48,673 nucleotides of DNA from Lactobacillaceae bacterium (GTDB lineage Bacteria; Bacillota; Bacilli; Lactobacillales; Lactobacillaceae): positions 1-48,673 of the forward strand of contig JAITPD010000063.1 in NCBI GenBank assembly GCA_031289615.1, written 5' to 3'. The notes beneath the pieces are model-generated. The model saw only the letters and a program-made list of their open reading frames with translations, searched no databases and was not told the origin of the DNA. Within the stretch, counting starts at the first letter, position 1. Every line of letters begins with the position of its first letter. Below, in pieces: positions 1 through 8,361 of this stretch. The position numbers and the translations under genes are program-made.

Positions 1-264
1 ATCATTGACGTTGACTTAAACAATTATAGATTAGCCATTTGGCTAATCAAAAACAAAAATGGAACCAATGAATAACAAACAAATGTTATTCATCAGTCCC
101 AAATATTATAGAACCTAAATGTTGATATGACGGGGTTTTCTTTTAATTTATATTGAAATGTACAAAAACCATAGACTTTTTAGCATTTAATAGCAATTAT
201 TAGCCGTATTTTGCTGCAATGTTATACTTAAATAGACAGATTAAACGAATAGGAGAATTTCAAC
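1..264. other. Leader region upstream of copB with two hairpins
   Basis: No gene is visible. Two perfect 8-bp inverted repeats stand out: GATTAGCC/GGCTAATC at 29-48 and TGAATAAC/GTTATTCA at 69-92. The first could be a weak terminator of a gene before the window, but it has no clean T-run. A possible -10 TATACT lies at 223-228 without a convincing -35. I looked for a CopY-type operator (TACAnnTGTA) and did not find one. Confidence 0.35.
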
Positions 265-2445
265 ATGGCACATGAACATAATCACGAACAATCAGATGAA
301 AACACTGAGATTCACCAGGCAATGGATCACCAGCATATGAATCACGAACATATGGAACACGAGATGACTGGGATGGACATGAACGAACGCGATATGCCAG
401 CAATGGACCACGATATGGCTAATATGCAAATGCCCGAGATGGATCACTCAAGCCACTCAATGCACATGAACCACGGCGACATGGACATGATGGAGCACGG
501 TGGACATATGATGCATATGGGAAATATGCGCCAAAAGCTTGTAGTTGCTTTGATTTTGACCGTGCCAATTATTTTAATGTCACCCATGATGGGGCTCGAT
601 ACGCCGTTTATGCTGAGCGACATTCCCTTTCAACCATGGCTCGTGATGACCTTTGGAGCGATTATCCTGCTGTACGGTGGATCGCCATTTTACCAAGGCG
701 CTTGGGGCGAATTGCAAGCTAAGAAGCCAGCCATGATGACTTTGATTGCTATGGGAATTACGGTTGCTTTTGGCTATAGCCTTTACGGGACAATCTATAA
801 CGCCATGCATCCCCACGCCATGATCATGAGTTTCATGTGGGAGCTGGCGACGTTGATCGATATTATGCTGGTTGGGCACATCATTGAAATGCAAGCGATT
901 ATGCGCGCTGGTTCTGCAGTGGACGCCTTGACTGAACTAATACCCGATGTTGCACATATGCAAATGGCGACGATGGTGCACGATGTTCCGGTCGGTTCGT
1001 TGAAGGAGCATGATCAAGTTTTGGTAAAAGAAAATGAACGAATTCCTTTGGATGGTACAATTTTGGAAGGTTCGCCAGCATTGGATGAATCGCTATTAAC
1101 GGGTGAAGCAGTTCTAGTTCAAAAGAAGCCCGGCGATGATGTAGTTGGTGGATCGTTGAATGGAAATTCGGCGTTTACGATGACGGTGGCTAAAACTGCG
1201 AGCGAAGGATTTGTTTCGCAAGTCAAGCAGATGGTGACTAAGGCGCAAAGTAATAAGTCCGCAGTTGAGACTAAGGCTGATCGTGTGGCTGGCTGGTTGT
1301 TTTACGCGGCGATTTCGATTGCCCTTGTGGCTTTGATTGTTTGGTCTGCTTTAAAAGGCGTTGGCTATGCGATGCCGATTGTGATTACAGTTTTGATTAT
1401 TGCTTGTCCGCATGCATTGGGTCTCGCCGTTCCACTCGTAATTGCGCGATTGACAGGTATTTCTGCTAAGAATGGTCTTTTGATTCAAAATCGAACGGCG
1501 CTTGAACATATTAACAAAATTAAATATGCAGTACTTGATAAGACTGGAACCTTGACTGAAGGAGTCTTTAAGGTGCAACAAGTGCTTACAACGGATGGCT
1601 TTGATGAAAGTGAAGCGGTGGGAATCATGGCGGCGCTTGAAACTGGTAGTTCGCATCCGTTAGCTAGTGGTGTGTTAAAATATGTTGCAGAAAAGCAGAT
1701 TGAAGTTCCAACGGCCGAACAAATCACTGGAATTCCTGGTGCAGGGGTCTCTGGTGTGGTGAACGGGATTAAGTATTCATTGCTCAGTCGGGCTGCAGTT
1801 AACGATATGCATCTGACAGAGATTGTTAAAATCAAGGGGTACACGATGAGCTACTTGGTTAAAAATGATACAGAAGTCTTGGCAGCCATTGCGCAAGGTG
1901 ATCAAATTAAGCCAGAAGCGCATGATTTGGTTAAATACTTGCAAAGCGAAAACATTGTGACGATTATGGCGACTGGTGATAATGATAGTGTGGCACATGA
2001 GGTGGGGCAAAAGCTTGGGATTGATGTGATTACTGCTGATTTAAAGCCGGCTGATAAGCTAAATATGATGCACGAATACAAAAAGAATGGTGGCGTGATG
2101 TTCATTGGCGATGGTGTCAATGATGGTCCGTCACTAGCTGCGGCTGATCTCTCGATTGCGATCGGCTCTGGAACGGATGTCGCTGTGAGCGTGGCGGATG
2201 TTGTGTTGATGCGTTCAAACCCAATTGACGTCATTGCGTTGCTGAAAATTGCGCGTCGTTCAAATGCTAAGATTACGCAGAATCTTTGGTGGGGAGCTGG
2301 CTACAATGTGATTGCATTACCACTGGCTGCTGGAATTCTGATTCCATTTGGCTTTACGTTGAGTCCAATGGTTGGAGCAATTGTGATGTCACTATCAACG
2401 GTGATTGTGGCGATTAACGCGATGTTGCTACGATTAAAAAATTAA
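265..2445 (+). CDS. copB: CopB-type P1B copper-exporting ATPase
   Basis: Membrane ATPase that exports copper (Cu+/Ag+, possibly Cu2+) from the cytoplasm. Residues 1-88 form a His/Met-rich tail with many HxxM and MxxM-like pairs instead of a CxxC heavy-metal domain. The transmembrane metal site is C381-P382-H383, the CPH signature of the CopB group (P1B-3), not CPC. Catalytic motifs are intact: TGEA 279-282, phosphorylated D425 in DKTGTLT, H464-P465 and GDGVND at 615-620. Length 726 is normal. AGGAGAA precedes the ATG at good spacing. No copY, copZ or copA is in view, so regulation is unknown. Substrate preference within the CPH group is family knowledge, not visible here. Confidence 0.9.
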   Translation: MAHEHNHEQSDENTEIHQAMDHQHMNHEHMEHEMTGMDMNERDMPAMDHDMANMQMPEMDHSSHSMHMNHGDMDMMEHGGHMMHMGNMRQKLVVALILTVPIILMSPMMGLDTPFMLSDIPFQPWLVMTFGAIILLYGGSPFYQGAWGELQAKKPAMMTLIAMGITVAFGYSLYGTIYNAMHPHAMIMSFMWELATLIDIMLVGHIIEMQAIMRAGSAVDALTELIPDVAHMQMATMVHDVPVGSLKEHDQVLVKENERIPLDGTILEGSPALDESLLTGEAVLVQKKPGDDVVGGSLNGNSAFTMTVAKTASEGFVSQVKQMVTKAQSNKSAVETKADRVAGWLFYAAISIALVALIVWSALKGVGYAMPIVITVLIIACPHALGLAVPLVIARLTGISAKNGLLIQNRTALEHINKIKYAVLDKTGTLTEGVFKVQQVLTTDGFDESEAVGIMAALETGSSHPLASGVLKYVAEKQIEVPTAEQITGIPGAGVSGVVNGIKYSLLSRAAVNDMHLTEIVKIKGYTMSYLVKNDTEVLAAIAQGDQIKPEAHDLVKYLQSENIVTIMATGDNDSVAHEVGQKLGIDVITADLKPADKLNMMHEYKKNGGVMFIGDGVNDGPSLAAADLSIAIGSGTDVAVSVADVVLMRSNPIDVIALLKIARRSNAKITQNLWWGAGYNVIALPLAAGILIPFGFTLSPMVGAIVMSLSTVIVAINAMLLRLKN

Positions 2446-2501
2446 TTTTAAGTGCTAGTGTCAACTCGAAATGAGAGTGGCGCTGGCATTTTTAATTACG
2501 G

Positions 2502-2807
2502 GTAACGCGGATTGCTAGTTATGTAATATTGTTCTAGGGTTGATCAGCTTCGCTAAAGATTCTTTACGTTTCGGATGGCCCTGCACGAGTCACGACGAAT
2601 GGCAAAATAATTTACCATTTTCACGGCGCTAAAGCCCGCGTGAAAAAGTTCGCCTAGATTCGGCAAGGGCTGGTTATCCGACGACAGAATCGCTACGCTG
2701 ATCAATCAAATAGAAAATTACCAAGATGTTCAGAAAAATATTGGACTTTACTTTAGCGAAGCCAGTCAAACAAAGCCCAATATTACACAACTAGCACAAC
2801 GCGTTAC
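2502..2807. repeat. Palindromic repeat, module A with long terminal inverted repeats (copy A1)
   Basis: A MITE-like unit between copB and mae. The outer arms 2502-2531 and 2778-2807 are 30-bp near-perfect inverted repeats containing GCTAGTT and GTAATATTG. The inverted match continues inward to GCTTCGCTAAAG near 2548-2559 and its complement near 2750-2762, giving arms of about 57 bp. The core module A lies at 2541-2706. Inside it are hairpins built on GGCAAAATAATTTACC (2601-2616) and TTCACG/CGTGAA (2619-2644). After the core, ACCAAGATGTT (2720-2730) matches the right end of module B, as if B had been deleted internally. No transposase is nearby. Confidence 0.85.
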
Positions 2808-2829
2808 TGTTTAGTAACAGGTTCTTTGC

Positions 2830-2850
2830 AACGTTAGGTAAGTTAACGTT
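2830..2850. promoter_or_regulatory. Inverted repeat upstream of the malic enzyme gene
   Basis: AACGTTA and TAACGTT form a perfect 7-bp inverted repeat separated by 7 bp, ending 67 bp before the mae start. A separate small hairpin, CTGTT..AACAG, precedes it at 2807-2820. The symmetry and position suit an operator for a malate- or redox-responsive regulator, but no regulator gene is adjacent, so the function is inferred. Confidence 0.3.
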
Positions 2851-2917
2851 ATGCATAAAAAATTCAAAAACGTATGCTATTCTATGGTTAATTTAAATAC
2901 ATTTGGAGGGTCCCATC

Positions 2918-4081
2918 GTGGATTATAATCAACGTGCATTAGAGGTACATCAAGCGTACCCAGGAAAGTTCGTGGTAAACAGTACAGTGAAATGTGAAAA
3001 TGCGGATGATTTAGCAACCGTTTATTCGCCAGGAGTCGCACAACCATGTCGAGAAATTTTGAAGAATCCCGCTGACGTTAACAAATACACAAGTCGCGCG
3101 CATACCGTTGCGGTGATTTCAGATGGTTCAGCCGTTTTGGGACTTGGGAATATTGGTGCATCAGCTAGTTTGCCAGTAATGGAAGGAAAGGCGATTCTCT
3201 TTAAGACGTTTGGAAACGTTGACGCGGTGCCTTTAGCATTGGACACGCAAGATGTTGACGAATTGGCGCAAACGATTATTAATTTGGCTCCAGCTTTTGG
3301 TGGAATTAATTTAGAAGACATTGCTTCACCAAAATGTTTTGAGTTAGAAGAACGCCTTGATGAAAAATTGGATATTCCTGTTTTCCACGATGATCAACAT
3401 GGAACGGCAATCGTTGTGGCTGCCGGACTCACGAACGCGTTGAAGGTTGTTGGTAAAGAATTTTCTGATATTAAAGTCGTCTTGAACGGTCCGGGAGCTG
3501 CTGGCACGGCGATTATTAAGATGCTCCAAGCGCTTGGCGTGACAAATATTATTGCAGTTGACGAATTTGGAATTCTATTTCCAGGGCGTGACAATCTAGT
3601 AGCGCAAAAAGTTGATCTGGCGCAAACGACGAATGCACAACAGTTGCAGGGGGATTTGGCACTTGCTGTCCAAGATGCAGACGTGTTCATTGGCGTTTCG
3701 ATTAAGAATGTTTTGACACCAGCAATGATTAAAAGCATGGCGGCTCAACCAATTGTTTTTGCCATGGCGAATCCTGAGCCTGAAATAGCTTATGATTTGG
3801 CGATGACAAGTGGAGTGGCAGTGATGGCGACTGGACGTTCAGATTATCCAAATCAAGTTAATAACGTGCTTGCATTTCCTGGAATATTTAAGGGTGCCTT
3901 GTCAGTGCAAGCGACTTCTATCACTACAGCGATGAAGTTAGCAGCCATTCGTGCAATTGCAGAGACAATTCCAGCAGAACAAGTTGATGCAAAAAATATT
4001 ATTCCTTCAGCGTTTGACGAAAATGTTGCTGATAATGTTGCGCATGCAGTTGCCAAAGCCTGGCTAAATGGAGAAAATTAA
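2918..4081 (+). CDS. mae: NAD(P)-dependent malic enzyme, short form
   Basis: Oxidative decarboxylation of malate to pyruvate with reduction of NAD(P)+; CitM-type members of the same family decarboxylate oxaloacetate, and I cannot exclude that. The N-terminal malic domain shows TVYSPGVA (catalytic Tyr region), KAILFK and the metal site FHDDQHGTA. The Rossmann domain follows with NGPGAAGTA. About 387 residues is the short bacterial form, unlike the roughly 540-residue malolactic enzyme. The reading frame is open further upstream from a TTG at 2903, but that TTG lies in the Shine-Dalgarno sequence TTGGAGGG; the GTG at 2918 sits 7 nt after it and is the better start. The stop codon abuts fumC, so the two genes are co-transcribed. 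Confidence 0.85.
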   Translation: MDYNQRALEVHQAYPGKFVVNSTVKCENADDLATVYSPGVAQPCREILKNPADVNKYTSRAHTVAVISDGSAVLGLGNIGASASLPVMEGKAILFKTFGNVDAVPLALDTQDVDELAQTIINLAPAFGGINLEDIASPKCFELEERLDEKLDIPVFHDDQHGTAIVVAAGLTNALKVVGKEFSDIKVVLNGPGAAGTAIIKMLQALGVTNIIAVDEFGILFPGRDNLVAQKVDLAQTTNAQQLQGDLALAVQDADVFIGVSIKNVLTPAMIKSMAAQPIVFAMANPEPEIAYDLAMTSGVAVMATGRSDYPNQVNNVLAFPGIFKGALSVQATSITTAMKLAAIRAIAETIPAEQVDAKNIIPSAFDENVADNVAHAVAKAWLNGEN

Positions 4082-5449
4082 ATGACGACTGAATATCGAA
4101 CAGAACGGGATTCTATGGGCGAAATCCAAGTTCCTAGCACAGCTAAGTGGGGTGCTCAAACTGAGCGAAGCCGACAAAATTTTAAAATTGGTAGTCAAAA
4201 GATGCCACTTGAATTAATTCATGCAATTGCTGCAATCAAGCAGGCGGCAGCAAAGGCGAATCAAGAAATTGGCAAGCTATCTGAGGACCGCGCCACGTCA
4301 ATTCAAAATGCTGCAGCGGCAATTGTGCGTGGAGAACACGATGATCAATTTCCGTTGGTGATCTGGCAAACTGGTTCTGGAACGCAAACCAACATGAACG
4401 TCAATGAAGTGATTGCGAACTTAACTCCGGATTCAGTTGCAGTTCATCCTAATGATCACGTGAACATGAGTCAGAGTTCAAATGACGTTTTCCCAAGTGC
4501 GATTCATGTAGCTGGGACATTGGTGATTGAACAGCAGTTGTTACCTGTGATGAAAAAAGTCATCACAACGTTACACCATCTAGAAGAGCAAAATTTTGAT
4601 TGTATTAAAATTGGGCGAACGCATTTACAAGATGCTACTCCAGTCCGGTTTAGCCAGGAAATCTCGGGTTGGCGCAGCGGGATTGAACACTCTTATCATC
4701 AACTAGAACTTGGTCTGACCGAGCTAAAACAATTACCATTGGGCGGAACAGCTGTTGGAACAGGCCTGAATGCTTCCCCAGCGTATACTAAGGCTGTGTT
4801 GGTAGCGTTAAGTGAAATTACGGACACATCATTTATTTCTGATGCGAACACGTTTCATGGTCTAGCCAATAAGGATGCGTTGGTGTTTGTGCATGGTGCG
4901 CTCAAGGGTTTGGCGGGTAATGCAATGAAGATGGCTAATGATATTCGCTGGATGGCGTCGGGACCACGTTCTGGCTTGGGTGAAATCACAATTCCGGCCA
5001 ATGAACCCGGTAGCTCGATCATGCCTGGAAAAGTCAATCCGACGCAATGTGAGGCGCTGACAATGGTGGCGGCTCAAGTCATGGGCAACGATTCGACTAT
5101 TGGGTTTGCGGCTAGTCAGGGTAATTTTGAGCTAAATGTTTTCTTGCCAGTCTTGGGATATAATTTTTTGCAGTCGATTCAATTGCTGAGCGAGGCTTTG
5201 GTTTCATTTGAAGAAAATTGTCTACAAGGTTTGCAGGCCAATGAAGCACGTATGCAAGAATTGGTTGACCAGTCATTGATGTTGGTGACAGCTTTGAATC
5301 AACATATTGGGTACGATAACGGTGCAAAGATTGCTAAGACAGCCTTTGCGCAAAACATCACGCTCATGGAGGCTGCGATTGATTCTGGTTTGGTGACGGA
5401 TGAACAATATGATGAATGGGTTCGACCAGTTGCGATGGTTGATAATTAA
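4082..5449 (+). CDS. fumC: Class II fumarate hydratase
   Basis: Interconverts fumarate and malate in the cytoplasm by the iron-independent class II mechanism. The signature GSSIMPGKVNP of the fumarase/aspartase superfamily is present, as are TGSGTQTNMNVNEV and GRTHLQDATP. Length 455 fits FumC. The ATG follows the mae stop directly, with GGAGA inside the end of mae as ribosome site, so translation is probably coupled. Together with mae it links fumarate, malate and pyruvate, presumably to use malate/fumarate or to handle redox balance in a bacterium with no full TCA cycle. Aspartase would lack this exact context but shares the fold. Confidence 0.92.
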   Translation: MTTEYRTERDSMGEIQVPSTAKWGAQTERSRQNFKIGSQKMPLELIHAIAAIKQAAAKANQEIGKLSEDRATSIQNAAAAIVRGEHDDQFPLVIWQTGSGTQTNMNVNEVIANLTPDSVAVHPNDHVNMSQSSNDVFPSAIHVAGTLVIEQQLLPVMKKVITTLHHLEEQNFDCIKIGRTHLQDATPVRFSQEISGWRSGIEHSYHQLELGLTELKQLPLGGTAVGTGLNASPAYTKAVLVALSEITDTSFISDANTFHGLANKDALVFVHGALKGLAGNAMKMANDIRWMASGPRSGLGEITIPANEPGSSIMPGKVNPTQCEALTMVAAQVMGNDSTIGFAASQGNFELNVFLPVLGYNFLQSIQLLSEALVSFEENCLQGLQANEARMQELVDQSLMLVTALNQHIGYDNGAKIAKTAFAQNITLMEAAIDSGLVTDEQYDEWVRPVAMVDN

Positions 5450-5473
5450 TAGATTTAGAAAGAAGAAAATATT

Positions 5474-5947
5474 ATGGCAGAAGTAGAAAGCTTTCAATTA
5501 GATCACACAAAGGTTAAGGCACCATATGTTCGCCGTATCGCTGAGGAAGTTGGTCAAAACGGCGATGTTATCACAAATTTTGATATTCGTTTGGTTCAGC
5601 CGAATGAAGATGCAATGCCAACAGCAGCTTTGCACACAATCGAGCATCTCCTTGCATCTTTGATTCGCGATCGCATGGATGGAATGATTGATTGTTCACC
5701 GTTTGGTTGTCGCACAGGCTTTCACATGATTGTTTGGGGTAAGCATACGACAGAAGAAGTCGCCCCTGTTATCAAATCATCACTTGAGGCAATCGCAGAC
5801 GTGGTAACTTGGGAGGATGTGCCGGGTACAACCATCGAGAGCTGTGGTAATTACCGCGATCATTCCCTGTTTTCAGCAAAAGAATGGAGCAAAAAAATTC
5901 TTACCGAGGGGATTTCAACGGATGCCTTTGTGCGAAAAGTAATATAA
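5474..5947 (+). CDS. luxS: S-ribosylhomocysteine lyase
   Basis: Cleaves S-ribosylhomocysteine to homocysteine and DPD, the precursor of autoinducer-2; part of the activated methyl cycle. The metal-binding HTIEH motif gives H54, E57 and H58. C79 in SPFGCRTGF is the catalytic cysteine, and the cysteine in ESCGNYRDH is the third metal ligand. Length 157 is typical. It begins 24 nt after fumC behind a purine-rich AGAAAGAAGA, and no promoter is visible in the gap, so it probably rides on the mae-fumC transcript. A terminator follows. Confidence 0.95.
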   Translation: MAEVESFQLDHTKVKAPYVRRIAEEVGQNGDVITNFDIRLVQPNEDAMPTAALHTIEHLLASLIRDRMDGMIDCSPFGCRTGFHMIVWGKHTTEEVAPVIKSSLEAIADVVTWEDVPGTTIESCGNYRDHSLFSAKEWSKKILTEGISTDAFVRKVI

Positions 5948-5974
5948 AAGGCGCTCCTAGATATAGATTAAATC

Positions 5975-6007
5975 AATGCTTACGGTTGAACGTGAGCATT
6001 TTTATTT
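5975..6007 (+). terminator. Terminator after luxS
   Basis: AATGCTTACG and CGTGAGCATT form a hairpin followed by TTTATTTAT. It closes the mae-fumC-luxS unit. Confidence 0.75.
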
Positions 6008-6013
6008 ATATTC

Positions 6014-6049
6014 ATAAAAAAAGATACCTAAGCACAGAATGCCGGTATC
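6014..6049 (-). terminator. Terminator of the tRNA-Ser/tRNA-fMet transcript
   Basis: On the minus strand GATACC and GGTATC pair around a loop and are followed by TTTTTTT. It lies 49 nt beyond the tRNA-fMet 3' end. A second hairpin, TGTCTC/GAGACA, lies between. Confidence 0.75.
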
Positions 6050-6097
6050 ATGAGTAATTTTTAACGTGTGTCTCAGCTAATTTTTGATGAGACATGA

Positions 6098-6171
<74 letters not shown>

Positions 6172-6182
6172 ATAATATAAAA

Positions 6183-6271
6183 GGAGAATGTGGGATTCGA
6201 ACCCACGCGCCGGTTTCCCGACCTGACGGTTTTCAAGACCGTTCCCTTCAGCCAGACTTGGGTAATTCTCC
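6183..6271 (-). tRNA. tRNA-Ser (TGA)
   Basis: An 89-nt class II tRNA with a long variable arm. The acceptor GGAGAAT pairs with ATTCTCC and the anticodon loop reads CTTGAAA, giving TGA. The T arm is GGGTTCGAATCCC. CCA is not encoded. The base after the acceptor stem, position 73, reads T on the tRNA strand, whereas bacterial tRNA-Ser usually has G73; see the findings. Confidence 0.95.
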
Positions 6272-6296
6272 ATAAGTTGTTTAACCAACCTACACA

Positions 6297-6325
6297 ATGA
6301 TAGATTATTTTGGAGTAAATGTCAA
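6297..6325 (-). promoter_or_regulatory. Promoter of the tRNA-Ser/tRNA-fMet unit
   Basis: On the minus strand a perfect -35 TTGACA (6320-6325) is followed after 17 bp by -10 TATCAT (6297-6302), 25 bp before the first tRNA. Confidence 0.8.
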
Positions 6326-6441
6326 ATTTTTCAATCAATAAATGAGCTGGGCAACCAAGACACAATATTTTATATTTTTTAAGATTTATTCATACTTTAT
6401 GTAAGGTTTAATTAAAGAAAGCCCCTTTGCATTGCCTTTTT

Positions 6442-6449
6442 GCTATAAT
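6442..6449 (+). promoter_or_regulatory. Extended -10 promoter of the pseudo-ATPase gene
   Basis: TGCTATAAT is a full extended -10 element. No good -35 lies 17 bp upstream. It stands 69 bp before the start codon. Confidence 0.5.
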
Positions 6450-6517
6450 CAATTTAAAGATAAAATTCTGCAGAAAGTAAATTTTGCTATGAATTTTTTA
6501 GGACAGGGGAAACAAAG

Positions 6518-8080
6518 ATGAAAGTTAATTATTTAGGCTATGCTGGAATTGCATTATTTTTAGCAGTTATCACGGGTCTGATGTTACCAGTGATGGCGAA
6601 TAATCCGAATGAAGCGACAATGTTTGAAATTGACTCACCATACGTTAAGATCGGAATCGAGATTGTGCTCGGGCTTTTGACAGTGGGGCTAAGTTTGCTA
6701 TTATTTCAAAATCGGCATTCAAAAAATCAAGAAGTCGACCACGTAAACCTGGTCATGGTACCACTTGCGCTCCTTCTTTGGTTTGGATTAGTAATTTATT
6801 TAGACATCAAGCCTGAAACGCATAATGTGTTGATGACCATTCCAGTTATGCTGCTTGGATTCGGAGCTTTATTAACTGCGGTTAGCTTGGATCAAAAACA
6901 AAATGTTGATCAGAGGACCTCTAAGGATAAGAACAGCGATATGAGTCTAGGCTTCATCGCAACCTTGGTAGCCATCTATGCAGTTATTTTTTATGGATTG
7001 ACGATTAGCGTAATCTCTGGCTTGCTAGTTGCATTGTCAGTTCTTGTGATTGGGGATGTCAACTGGCCAACCAATGTCACACGCTTGCGCCGGAAAATTA
7101 TCAAGGACAAGTTGCTGAAGTCTGATGTGGTTGTGAAGGATTGGGCGATTTTAAATGAGCTTGGCAACGTAAAAAATATCGTGATTGAAAAGTCAGGAAT
7201 CTTAACTGAGCCGGTTGCTAAAATTTATTCTGTTAAAAGCGTGGATGAGCGCTACAGTGATAATGATGTGATTGGAATTGCTGCCGGTTTGATGGCGAAC
7301 TTTGCTAGTCCACTGTCACAAGGCTTTTTGGCATATGCAGAATCGCAAGGGGTCGTGCCTAGCCAAGTTTCTGAGCCAGAGAAGAATTTGCTGGTTGGAA
7401 TTTCTGGCGTGATTCATCAGGAACGTTTTTCAATTGTTTCAGCCGAAGAAGCTTTGTCGCATTACGATGTTAGTGCTGATTATTTGGCAACATTCGCGCA
7501 AATTGGTAACTCAGTTGTTTATATTATCGATAGCTTGCAGGTTGTAGGTGTTTTGAATTATAGTACGCCATGGAGTTACGAAGTGATTGGTTTTGACCGT
7601 AGTTTGGCGCGCCGCAAGATTCATACGCAGGTGCTTTCAACGGATAACAATGGATCAATGCAAGACCTCGCTAATCTCTTAAAAACTGCGAATGTCTTGA
7701 AATCTGGGTTGAGTCCAGAAGAAAAGCTGGCTGCTCAGCTGGAAATCCTTGATGATGAGCATTCGTTGTTGATTACTAATCAGCAGATTCCAAAAGGGAT
7801 GCCCAATCGTCCGGTGATTGAGTTGGGAGATAGTTTGCCAAACGCAGATATTCAAATTAAACACCTCAGTCAAGTTGAGCTTCTATTCAAGACTGCAGAT
7901 CAATTACGGCGCACGAATGGCTGGAAGCTTCGTTGGCAGATGTTCTGGGTTGGCTTGTTATTTATTTTGACGGCCGCACTGGGAGCATTTGCTGGTAAAT
8001 ACATCTTTTTTGCGCCATTGGTTGCTGTGGCGATTCGTCTGGCCCTTTCAACGTGGTTCTCAAGGCAAATTAAGAAGTAA
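6518..8080 (+). CDS. Degenerate P-type ATPase-like membrane protein (pseudo-ATPase)
   Basis: About 520 residues with roughly five N-terminal membrane helices (within 1-185), a soluble domain (about 190-465) and two C-terminal helices. The soluble part follows the phosphorylation and nucleotide-binding domains of P1B ATPases. The phosphorylation loop DKTGTLT reads EKSGILT, with E224 in place of the essential aspartate. The HP motif reads S264-P265. GDGxND is absent, the TGE-bearing actuator domain is missing between the helices, and the CPx metal site is lost. From 190 to 300 it matches CopB of this window in order and spacing. It cannot pump by the normal E1-E2 cycle; a regulatory, binding or partner role is only a guess. 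The frame is intact, so it is not a simple pseudogene. Confidence 0.7.
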   Translation: MKVNYLGYAGIALFLAVITGLMLPVMANNPNEATMFEIDSPYVKIGIEIVLGLLTVGLSLLLFQNRHSKNQEVDHVNLVMVPLALLLWFGLVIYLDIKPETHNVLMTIPVMLLGFGALLTAVSLDQKQNVDQRTSKDKNSDMSLGFIATLVAIYAVIFYGLTISVISGLLVALSVLVIGDVNWPTNVTRLRRKIIKDKLLKSDVVVKDWAILNELGNVKNIVIEKSGILTEPVAKIYSVKSVDERYSDNDVIGIAAGLMANFASPLSQGFLAYAESQGVVPSQVSEPEKNLLVGISGVIHQERFSIVSAEEALSHYDVSADYLATFAQIGNSVVYIIDSLQVVGVLNYSTPWSYEVIGFDRSLARRKIHTQVLSTDNNGSMQDLANLLKTANVLKSGLSPEEKLAAQLEILDDEHSLLITNQQIPKGMPNRPVIELGDSLPNADIQIKHLSQVELLFKTADQLRRTNGWKLRWQMFWVGLLFILTAALGAFAGKYIFFAPLVAVAIRLALSTWFSRQIKK

Positions 8081-8106
8081 GGTGTTGAATAAATGATGTC
8101 GCTTTG

Positions 8107-8173
8107 GTTGATCAGCTTTGCTAAAGATTCTTTACGTTCGGATTAGCATTATGCAAGTGAAAAATGACCAAGC
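8107..8173. repeat. Remnant of the A-B palindromic repeat
   Basis: The left half of module A (8107-8142, ending in TTTACGTTCGGAT) is joined directly to the right end of module B (AAGTGAAAAATGACCAAG, near 8154-8171). Everything between is missing, so it cannot fold like intact copies. The rest of the 281-bp gap between the pseudo-ATPase and rny holds no convincing gene; an open frame across it is an artefact of the remnant. Confidence 0.75.
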
Positions 8174-8361
8174 TCTTTTTGCAACCAACACCATACGTAA
8201 GCCAACGTTAAGCTACACGTATTTTCTTATGAATCCGTTCACATCACTTTCATTGACACAATTGCGTAAAACGTCTAAAATTAAAAACGTGTTAATAAGC
8301 GCAAAATAAATTATTAGACTACTAAGTTGACTGAAATTAACTTATTAGACAGGAGACAAAG

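Noticed and set aside
120-230. A CopY operator upstream of copB (TGTACA near 159)
   Set aside because: Only the six-base palindrome is present; the TACAnnTGTA consensus is not met.
6518-8080. Calling the ATPase-like gene a pseudogene
   Set aside because: No frameshift or premature stop exists across 520 codons, and the gene has its own promoter and normal codon use. Loss of catalysis alone does not make it a pseudogene.
8118-8309. A 63-codon frame between the pseudo-ATPase and rny
   Set aside because: It runs through the A/B repeat remnant; no ribosome site and no protein-like pattern.
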